A stretch of 25,309 bases of DNA, from positions 1 through 25,309 of the forward strand of contig JBFWWW010000036.1 of NCBI GenBank assembly GCA_050245975.1, read 5' to 3'. Below the pieces are notes generated by a model. It did no database searches. It was given only the letters and a program-made list of their open reading frames with translations, and was not told the DNA's origin. Below, one piece after another: positions 15,007-21,349 of the stretch (the first letter of the stretch is position 1; each line of letters starts with the position of its first letter). The DNA comes from JBFWWW01 sp050245975. GTDB lineage: Bacteria > Pseudomonadota > Alphaproteobacteria > Rhizobiales > Hyphomicrobiaceae. The position numbers and the translations under genes were made by a program.

Positions 15007-16095
15007 ATGATGGTTCTGATACGGCGAATGGGAATTGTGGCTGCATTGGCCGGGACGCTCGCGTTTGCCCTGCCGAGTGGATTTGCCGCCGCGCAACAGC
15101 AGAAGGTTGTCGTCCAGATCGGCAGCGGCGACTTCGCGGAGGCGATGAAAAAAGCCTTCGTCGAGCCTTTTGAGAAGGAGACCGGTATCAAGGTCGTCAC
15201 GGTGCCCGAGTTCATGAGCCCGGCCAAGCTCAAGCTCATGGTCGAGAACAAGAGCGGTGAGATCGATATCGTGCTGATGGCGTGGCTGCACGCCATCAGC
15301 AGCAACGAAAGCGGGCTGCTCGAGAAGATCGACTATTCGGTTTTCGACAAAGACGAACTCGCAGCGGTCGACGCGGTCGCACGTCAGCCGTACGGCGTCG
15401 GTGCCTACTACTACTCTCAGGTAATCGCTTACAACACCAAGAAGTACAGCGCGGATAATCATCCCAAGACCTGGACGGAGTTCTGGGATGTAACCAAATT
15501 TCCGGGCACCCGCAGCTTCAAGTCCGGCGTGCAGGGCGAAGGAGGATTCGAGGAGGCTCTTCTCGCCGACGGCGTTGCGATGGACAAGCTCTATCCGCTG
15601 GACATCGACCGCGCGTACCGGAGCCTCGAGAAGTTGAAGCCACACGTCAAGAAGTGGTGGCGGTTCGGCGCGGAAGGTCAACAGATCTTCGCCGACTCGG
15701 CTGCGGATCTTGGCATGATCTACAACGGCCGCGCCGAGAACCTTCGCGCCAAAGGCGCGCCCGTCGCCTTCGACTGGAACGAGGGCAAACTTCTGCTGGA
15801 TTTCATGTTGATCCCCAAGGGTGCCCACAACGTCGCGAACGCGCAGAAATTCATCGCCTTCGCGACGCGCGCCAAACCACAGTCGGTTCTGGGAGCGATG
15901 ATGTTCTATGGGCCGACGAACAAGAACGCTTTCAAATACCTTGATGAAAAGACCGGCAAGTCGCTCTCGACCCATCCCAACAACGTGAACCGGCAGTTCG
16001 TGCGCAACGATAAATGGTATGCCGAAAAAGGGCCGGACGGCAGGACCAACCTCGAAACGCTGATCGAGAAGTGGAACCGGTTCACGATCAACTAA
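15007..16095 (+). CDS. Periplasmic ABC substrate-binding protein (PotD-like)
   Basis: A 362-residue extracellular solute-binding protein that delivers the ligand to the fused permease. It has a signal peptide: basic start MMVLIRRMG, hydrophobic VAALAGTLAFALPSGFAAA, cleavage near AAA-QQQ (about residue 29). The mature part shows the family pattern of polyamine/opine/iron binders: VVVQIGSGDFAEAMKKAFVE, FEKETGIKVV, GEIDIVLM, and GVGAYYYSQVIAYN at the hinge. The C-terminal half contains IPKGAHNVANAQKFIAFA, common in PotD relatives. ATG 15007 follows AGGGAGG at 5 nt, a strong ribosome site that fits high expression of binding proteins. It lies between the ATPase (27 nt) and permease (23 nt) genes. 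The ligand is unknown; an amine or amino acid is suggested by the neighbours only. Confidence 0.93.
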   Translation: MMVLIRRMGIVAALAGTLAFALPSGFAAAQQQKVVVQIGSGDFAEAMKKAFVEPFEKETGIKVVTVPEFMSPAKLKLMVENKSGEIDIVLMAWLHAISSNESGLLEKIDYSVFDKDELAAVDAVARQPYGVGAYYYSQVIAYNTKKYSADNHPKTWTEFWDVTKFPGTRSFKSGVQGEGGFEEALLADGVAMDKLYPLDIDRAYRSLEKLKPHVKKWWRFGAEGQQIFADSAADLGMIYNGRAENLRAKGAPVAFDWNEGKLLLDFMLIPKGAHNVANAQKFIAFATRAKPQSVLGAMMFYGPTNKNAFKYLDEKTGKSLSTHPNNVNRQFVRNDKWYAEKGPDGRTNLETLIEKWNRFTIN

Positions 16096-16118
16096 ACTCT
16101 CGATCGGCGCACGACTCA

Positions 16119-17921
16119 ATGCAGCAGATGACGCATCTCACGGCATGGAAGCGCGACGCGGCGTGTGCACCACGCACGTCGCGTTTCGTTGGCTTCGGTT
16201 CGTTCCGCTCCGAGTGGCTGTTATTGCCCGCGCTTCTGTTCCTGGTCGCATTCTACGCCTATCCGGTCGCGAAGCTGCTTTGGACGAGCATTGACGGGGC
16301 GGCGCTGAGCCCGCGTCATTACCTTCGCTTCTTTCAGGATTCGGCTTATACCTATGTCCTCGTGCGCACGCTGATTGTGAGCGTCGTCGTCACCTTTTTC
16401 TGCCTTGTGTTGGGGCTACCGGTCGCCTTCCTCCTGGCCCGGATCGAGGGACGTCTGCGCACGGTCCTGCTGCTGCTGGTTCTTGTTCCCTATTTGACGA
16501 GCTTTCTGGTCCGAAGCTACGCCTGGATCGTCGTGCTCGACGACAACGGTATCGTCAATTCGCTCCTTGTAGGTTTGGGCGTGACGAGCAAACCGATCAA
16601 GCTCGTCTATAACTGGATCGGCGTCTATATCGGCATGATTCAGATCATGCTGCCGTTCATGATCTTGCCTCTGTACAACAACATACTGGCGATCGACTGG
16701 CGTATCGACCGCGCCGCCAAAAGCATGGGGGCCGGCCCCTTCCGTCGCTTCGTTCTGGTTTTCCTGCCGCTATGCGCGTCAGGGATCCGCAGCGGTTGCC
16801 TGCTCGTCTTTCTTCTTAGTCTCGGCTTCTACATCACGCCCGCGGTGTTGGGTGGATTGAGCGATGTGACCCTGGCGATGTTGATCGAAACGCAGGTCAC
16901 ACAGCTCGTGAACTGGGGCTTCGCCGGTGCCGCAGCAATGATTTTGCTAATTGCAACATTCGGCACCTACCTACTGTTGGGTCGCGGCGTGCGCCTCGAC
17001 GCTATGTTCTCCGGCACATCGGACCGTGGAGCGAACCATTTCAACCAGCTCACGAGCTCCGGCTCGGGGGAGAAGCCTGTCCACACGCGCGTCCTCTATT
17101 CTGCAGTCGGGATGTTCGACCGGACGCCGCTGGCGGGCGCCATGAAGCCGACGGCTTATGCAGTGGCTACGTTCGTTCTTCTCGCACTCTTCCTCCCCAG
17201 CGCCTTGGTAACGATCATGGCGTTCAATTCCGGCGATGTGTTGCGGTTTCCGCCGCCGGGTTATTCCTTCCGCTGGTTCCAGAACTATCTGCAGACGGAA
17301 TCCTGGATCGACGCGACGTTGCTCAGCCTGCGCCTGGCCGCTTTGACAGCGCTGTTCGGCACGCTACTGGGCATGCTCGCCGCGTTCGGCGTATCGCGGG
17401 CGCGGGGCATGGTCCGCGCGTTCACGCTCTCGATCATGCTGTCGCCGCTCATCGTTCCACCGATTGTGCTCGGCGTCGCGCTCTATCAGCCTCTCGCTCA
17501 AATCGGCTTGATCGGAACCGAAACCGCGGTGGTCATCGGCCATCTGATTGGCGCGCTGCCTTATGTTCTTATCATCGTGTCGGCGGGCCTGCAGAGCGTC
17601 GACCCATCGCTTCAACGCGCTGCCTCGAGCATGGGCGCGAGCGCGTTCCGAACCTTCTGGAAAGTGACGCTCCCGCTCATACGGCCGAGCATCTTCGTCA
17701 GCGCTCTGTTCGCCTTCATCCATTCATTCGACGACCTCGTCATCACGATGATGGTTGGCGGAATCCGAGTCGAAACGTTGCCGCTGAAGATGTGGAGCGA
17801 CATTCGCAATTCGATCGATCCGACAATCGCGGCCGTATCGGCAATACTGATCGGCCTTGTGATTCTGTGGGTCGCGCTGTTGGCTCTGTTCGGTGTCGGC
17901 GGCCTGAAGCGCGCCGATTGA
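16119..17921 (+). CDS. Fused ABC transporter permease (PotB-PotC-type double permease)
   Basis: A 600-residue inner-membrane protein in which two permease subunits that are usually separate are joined. The first half (about 30-290) starts with LLLPALLFLVAFYAYPVAKLLW and has an EAA loop at about 199-217 (AAKSMGAGPFRRFVLVFLP). A polar linker runs about 295-340. The second half (about 345-595) has a PotC-like opening, a second EAA loop at about 501-519 (AASSMGASAFRTFWKVTLP) and FAFIHSFDDLVITMMVGG. Both loops should contact the ATPase. The start is ATG 16119 (or 16128), which avoids overlap with the binding-protein gene; its ribosome site is not obvious. Fused permeases are known in FbpB-type iron and some phosphonate (AepW) systems. 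The gene ends 10 nt from a convergent XRE gene. Confidence 0.93.
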   Translation: MQQMTHLTAWKRDAACAPRTSRFVGFGSFRSEWLLLPALLFLVAFYAYPVAKLLWTSIDGAALSPRHYLRFFQDSAYTYVLVRTLIVSVVVTFFCLVLGLPVAFLLARIEGRLRTVLLLLVLVPYLTSFLVRSYAWIVVLDDNGIVNSLLVGLGVTSKPIKLVYNWIGVYIGMIQIMLPFMILPLYNNILAIDWRIDRAAKSMGAGPFRRFVLVFLPLCASGIRSGCLLVFLLSLGFYITPAVLGGLSDVTLAMLIETQVTQLVNWGFAGAAAMILLIATFGTYLLLGRGVRLDAMFSGTSDRGANHFNQLTSSGSGEKPVHTRVLYSAVGMFDRTPLAGAMKPTAYAVATFVLLALFLPSALVTIMAFNSGDVLRFPPPGYSFRWFQNYLQTESWIDATLLSLRLAALTALFGTLLGMLAAFGVSRARGMVRAFTLSIMLSPLIVPPIVLGVALYQPLAQIGLIGTETAVVIGHLIGALPYVLIIVSAGLQSVDPSLQRAASSMGASAFRTFWKVTLPLIRPSIFVSALFAFIHSFDDLVITMMVGGIRVETLPLKMWSDIRNSIDPTIAAVSAILIGLVILWVALLALFGVGGLKRAD

Positions 17922-17931
17922 ACTATAGCCG

Positions 17932-18555
17932 CTAGTCGCCGAAGCGCGGCTGGACGATGATCGAGAGGAACTTTATCGGCCGGACGATCGCGCGCTCGGG
18001 GCCGTGAGAAATATCCCCATCGAAAAACAGGGTGTCGTCGCGTTTCAAATGATAAAGCTTTTGTCCGTGCCGATAAATGAGCTCGCCTTCGATCATCATG
18101 ATGAATTCGACTCCGGTATGCTGAAGCGATACCGGAGTGAACGGTTGCCGGTCCTTGATCGAGACGAGGCACGGGTCGACCGAGACCCGCGAGCGTTTAA
18201 TGGGATGGCCGAGATAATGATAGACGAGGCCGTGCTTGGAGCCTTGGCGATTCACCACCGGCCCTAGTCCGGATCGGATCTGGATGGCCTCTCGCTCTTC
18301 CTCGTACTTCTGGAATAGGCTCGTGACGGGGACATTCAACGCGTTGGCGAGCGTTTGCAATGTCGTTAACGACGGCGAGATTGCACCGGTTTCGATCTTG
18401 GAGAGCATGCCGGGGGAAAGTCCCGAACTGCGCGAGAGCTCGGGGATCGTCAAGTTGAGCATCTGACGGAAGCCGCGGGCCTGACGGCCGATTGCGATCT
18501 CCATCAGGTTGGACTTGTCCGGCGCTTTCTTGGGCGGTTTGACTTGCTGCTTCAT
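17932..18555 (-). CDS. XRE family regulator with C-terminal cupin domain
   Basis: A 207-residue transcription regulator. The helix-turn-helix is at about residues 20-75 (RGFRQMLNLTIPELSRSSGLSPGMLSKIETGAISPSL). The cupin sensor is at about 120-205 (VEFIMMIEGELIYRHGQKLYHL, DDTLFFDGDISHGPE). It is basic at the N terminus (KQQVKPPKKAPDKSN). The ATG lacks a Shine-Dalgarno, but a strong promoter lies 31-59 nt upstream, so the short leader is intended. The gene converges on the permease gene with only 10 nt between stop codons. It likely regulates the transporter and ridA genes through the palindrome at 13882-13896, and itself through the related sequence at its own promoter. The inducer, sensed by the cupin, is probably the imported amine or a product. 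Confidence 0.92.
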   Translation of the reverse strand: MKQQVKPPKKAPDKSNLMEIAIGRQARGFRQMLNLTIPELSRSSGLSPGMLSKIETGAISPSLTTLQTLANALNVPVTSLFQKYEEEREAIQIRSGLGPVVNRQGSKHGLVYHYLGHPIKRSRVSVDPCLVSIKDRQPFTPVSLQHTGVEFIMMIEGELIYRHGQKLYHLKRDDTLFFDGDISHGPERAIVRPIKFLSIIVQPRFGD

Positions 18556-18585
18556 AGAGGAATAGATCGGCGATCGATTGTTATA

Positions 18586-18614
18586 ATTATATTCTTCATA
18601 GGAACATTGGGCAA
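18586..18614 (-). promoter_or_regulatory. Sigma-70-type promoter of the XRE-cupin gene, with palindrome
   Basis: On the minus strand TTGCCC (18609-18614) and TATAAT (18586-18591) are separated by exactly 17 nt. The -10 is a full consensus match and the -35 matches 4 of 6. The start site would be near 18579, about 24 nt before the ATG. The -10 is part of the perfect 10-bp palindrome TATAATTATA (18582-18591), a likely operator for autoregulation. Confidence 0.6.
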
Positions 18615-18708
18615 GAAGACACTGCCGCGATAGACCTTGGCTCGCCGGTCGAGCGACGTCGCAATCCCGCGCGCCCTACCAGCCGCCGCGCCGAGAGGCC
18701 CGACCGGC

Positions 18709-19191
18709 TCAACGATTGCTCGCGTTCAAGGCGTCGGGTGGAAATTCGCGGTCGACGATTTGCCGGATGGCGAAACTCGACTGAATGCGGGCGACACCAG
18801 GTAGCCGCGACAATTGGGTGCGGTGGATGCGTTCGAAATCCTCGATGCTGCGCGCGACGACCGTCAGCAGGTAATCGTCGGTCCCGGACATCAGAAAGCA
18901 GCGCAACACGGATGGACAGCGGACAACCGACGATTCGAATTCGTCGAGGGCTTTGTCACTCTGGCTGTTGAGCGTAACGCGGATGATCACTGTGGTGCCG
19001 AGGCCGAGGGCCTTCAGGCCCAGCCGCGCATGGTAACCCTCGATCAAGCCTTCCCGTTCAAGGGCGGCGAGCCGTCGTGCACAGGCCGTGCTCGACAAGC
19101 CGACAGTGCTTGCCAACTCGACGTGCGACTGGCGGGCATTGGTGCTGAGCGCTCTTAAAAGGGAGATATCGATGCGATCCAGAGATGACAT
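18709..19191 (-). CDS. Lrp/AsnC family transcriptional regulator
   Basis: A 160-residue feast/famine regulator. The N-terminal helix-turn-helix spans about 3-55 (LDRIDISLLRALSTNARQSH, then ELASTVGLSSTACARRLAALEREGLIEGY). The C-terminal ligand-binding RAM domain follows (about 65-145; VIIRVTLNSQSDKAL, CFLMSGTDDYLLTVVARSI). I chose ATG 19191; a TTG two codons earlier is also in frame. No ribosome site is visible, which fits a very short leader. It is divergent from alanine dehydrogenase, the standard Lrp-ald arrangement, so it most likely activates ald in response to alanine. The near-palindrome ATAATCGTGCGCGATAAT in the intergenic region is a possible binding site. Confidence 0.93.
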   Translation of the reverse strand: MSSLDRIDISLLRALSTNARQSHVELASTVGLSSTACARRLAALEREGLIEGYHARLGLKALGLGTTVIIRVTLNSQSDKALDEFESSVVRCPSVLRCFLMSGTDDYLLTVVARSIEDFERIHRTQLSRLPGVARIQSSFAIRQIVDREFPPDALNASNR

Positions 19192-19219
19192 GTTCAAGCG
19201 CTAATGTGACATTTTTCGC

Positions 19220-19237
19220 TATAATCGTGCGCGATAA
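19220..19237. promoter_or_regulatory. Candidate Lrp-type operator / ald promoter element
   Basis: The 130-nt region between the divergent Lrp and ald genes holds an imperfect palindrome near 19221-19238 (ATAATCGTGCGCGATAAT) overlapping TATAAT at 19220-19225. AT-rich dyads of this length are usual Lrp-family targets. No good -35 box was found 17 nt upstream. Confidence 0.3.
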
Positions 19238-19321
19238 TCCAATTTTGAACTGGAATCGCCCGAAACGCAATCAGCATGTCGGATATTTTTACCCGGAAAT
19301 GACAAATGGGGAGAGCGCAGA

Positions 19322-20440
19322 ATGCTTGTCGGGGTGCCCAAGGAAATCAAACCAAACGAATTCCGCGTCGGCCTGACGCCGGCCGCCGTACGGGAATACG
19401 CTGCCCATGGCCATCGTCTGCTGGCCGAGACCGGCTGCGGCGAGGGCATAGGGGCTGCCGATGACGCTTACGCGCGCGCGGGGGCCGAAATCGTCGGTAC
19501 ATCGGATGAGGTGTTTACGCGCGCGGACATGATCGTCAAGGTCAAGGAGCCGCAGGCGCAGGAATGGCGCCGGCTTCGCGAAGGTCAGATTCTTTTCACT
19601 TACCTTCATCTCGCGCCGGACCGCGCGCAGACCGACGGGCTCTTGAAGTCGGGCTGCACCGCGGTGGCTTACGAGACGGTCACCGACGCCCATGGCGGCC
19701 TGCCATTGCTGGCGCCAATGAGCGAAGTGGCCGGCCGACTTTCGATCGAGGCAGCCGGAGCAGTCCTGCGACGGACAACCGGCGGGCGCGGCCTGTTGGT
19801 GGGCGGTGTTCCCGGTGTCGAACCGGCGCGTATCGCGATCATCGGCGGCGGCGTCGTCGGGACCCATGCGGCGCGCATGGCCGTCGGTCTCGGCGCCGAC
19901 GTGGTCGTGCTCGACCGCTCGCTGGTACGACTTCGCCAGCTGGACGAGCTGTTCGGTGGTCGCTGCCGCACGCGCTACTCGACGATTGAGGCGATAGATC
20001 ATGAGGTCGCTGCAGCCGATGCGATCATTGGCGCCGTCCTCGTGCCGGGCGCAAGGGCGCCGAAGCTGGTGACGCGGGCGATGCTGAAGACGATGAAGCC
20101 GAACGCGAGCGTCGTGGACGTCGCAATCGATCAGGGTGGCTGCTTCGAAACGTCCCGACCGACGACGCACGAGGACCCGACCTTCCGTATCGACGGCATC
20201 ATCCATTATTGCGTTGCCAACATGCCGGGCGCGGTGCCAGTGACGTCGAGCCATGCCCTCAACAATGCCACGCTGCGATACGGGTTAGCGCTCGCTGATG
20301 GCGGCTTGCGTGCGTTGACGGAAGATCCGTACTTGCGCGCGGGCCTCAATGTGCATCGAGGCGCGATCACGTATCCCGCCGTCGCCGAGGCCCATGGCTT
20401 GCCGTATTCCGCCCCTGAGCAGGCTCTCGCGGCTCTCTGA
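19322..20440 (+). CDS. ald: Alanine dehydrogenase
   Basis: A 372-residue NAD-dependent alanine dehydrogenase, which interconverts L-alanine with pyruvate, ammonia and NADH in the cytoplasm. The N-terminal signature MLVGVPKEIKPNEFRVGLTP is complete. The catalytic residues known from the Mycobacterium tuberculosis enzyme are at the same numbers: Lys75 (VKVKEP) and His96 (FTYLHLAPD). The NAD-binding motif IAIIGGGVVGTHAARMA lies at about 170-190. The block VVDVAIDQGGCFETSRPTTH holds the conserved Asp. Length is normal. GGGGAG lies 9 nt upstream of the ATG. It is divergent from an Lrp regulator. Beside a pyruvate-dependent omega-aminotransferase it would regenerate the pyruvate acceptor and release ammonia, completing a net deamination. 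Confidence 0.96.
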   Translation: MLVGVPKEIKPNEFRVGLTPAAVREYAAHGHRLLAETGCGEGIGAADDAYARAGAEIVGTSDEVFTRADMIVKVKEPQAQEWRRLREGQILFTYLHLAPDRAQTDGLLKSGCTAVAYETVTDAHGGLPLLAPMSEVAGRLSIEAAGAVLRRTTGGRGLLVGGVPGVEPARIAIIGGGVVGTHAARMAVGLGADVVVLDRSLVRLRQLDELFGGRCRTRYSTIEAIDHEVAAADAIIGAVLVPGARAPKLVTRAMLKTMKPNASVVDVAIDQGGCFETSRPTTHEDPTFRIDGIIHYCVANMPGAVPVTSSHALNNATLRYGLALADGGLRALTEDPYLRAGLNVHRGAITYPAVAEAHGLPYSAPEQALAAL

Positions 20441-20608
20441 CTGCGGCGGCGGGGGCTGCCCAAGCGCGTGCGCCCGATCTCCCTCCGAGGGTGGCACCCA
20501 GGCAGGCGCGCGCGGGAGGTGCATCACACGCGGGCGGCGCGCTTGAAGCCTCCGGGGTGCCATGGGGCGCACTGTTCAAAGGCATTCGAAGAATCTTGAC
20601 GAGCGCAT

Positions 20609-21349
20609 TCAGGGACTCTCAAGAGCGACCATTACCAGTGTTCCAGTGCCGCACTGCTGGCGACAGCCCGACACAAGATTTTCCGACCAGAGTTCAACCT
20701 CGACGGTGATGGAACGCTGCCCGGTTTTGATGACGCGCGGCACCAGTTCCATCACCTCCCCCTTATCAATCTGACTGGCCAAATCGACCCGCTGCACCGA
20801 CGCGAGAACGACGGAGCGCCGGCAGTGTCTCGTCGCAGCAATGAAGGCCGCCTTGGCCATCGCTCCGAGCGCGGTACCGCCATAGAGGCTGCCGTAGTGG
20901 CTGGTCTGCTCGGGGAAGACCAGTTCGACCATCCGCAAATCTGCTGGCTCCTCTCTGCATTCCCCGGACAATCGCGGCAAGCGCATGTCTCGGTCCGCGC
21001 CGACGGCGACCATGTTGAAGATGCTTCGTCCGCACAACCGCCGCCGGCCGGAAAGAGCTTCCTCGGCAACCATCTCGACCTCCGTCGACAGCGAGCGTCT
21101 CCCGACCCTGCAAACGCGCCCGCTGAACTCGATGATGTCACCAAGATTTGCAGGCGCCTTGAAGTCCACGCGCTCGCAGGAAGCCGTGACGAAGCTGACA
21201 TGAGCATGCCGGGCCGCTGCAATGAATGCGACCTTGTCCATGCAGGCCAGGCCCACGCCACCGAAGAGGGTCCCATGATGATTGGTGTCGCCCGGAAAAA
21301 CCACGTCGACGAGGCGCGTCGTCCGGATGCCACCAAGATGGTCGATCAT
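20609..21349 (-). CDS. Tandem-hotdog acyl-CoA thioesterase
   Basis: A 246-residue protein of two hotdog thioesterase domains, related to YciA/BACH-type acyl-CoA hydrolases that release CoA from acyl-CoA. Domain 1 (about 10-115) has PGDTNHHGTLFGG and ACMDKVAF, keeping Asn23 and Asp38 of the family. Domain 2 (about 138-245) has PEQTSHYGSLYGG and GAMAKAAF, with Ser150 and Ala165 at the corresponding positions. The second half has therefore lost both polar residues that act in the family. Its ATG overlaps the metE stop codon as ATGA, so it is probably translated by coupling and belongs to the B12-riboswitch transcript. A link between thioesterase and methionine synthesis is not established. Substrate length is unknown. 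Confidence 0.88.
   Translation of the reverse strand: MIDHLGGIRTTRLVDVVFPGDTNHHGTLFGGVGLACMDKVAFIAAARHAHVSFVTASCERVDFKAPANLGDIIEFSGRVCRVGRRSLSTEVEMVAEEALSGRRRLCGRSIFNMVAVGADRDMRLPRLSGECREEPADLRMVELVFPEQTSHYGSLYGGTALGAMAKAAFIAATRHCRRSVVLASVQRVDLASQIDKGEVMELVPRVIKTGQRSITVEVELWSENLVSGCRQQCGTGTLVMVALESP

Noticed and set aside
14437..16119. 560-codon minus-strand open frame
   Set aside because: Antisense to the ABC ATPase and binding-protein genes. It has no recognisable domain.
11127..17921. Firm assignment as a taurine degradation operon
   Set aside because: TauE-like exporter, aminotransferase and Ald fit, but there is no xsc, no pta and no taurine-type importer here.
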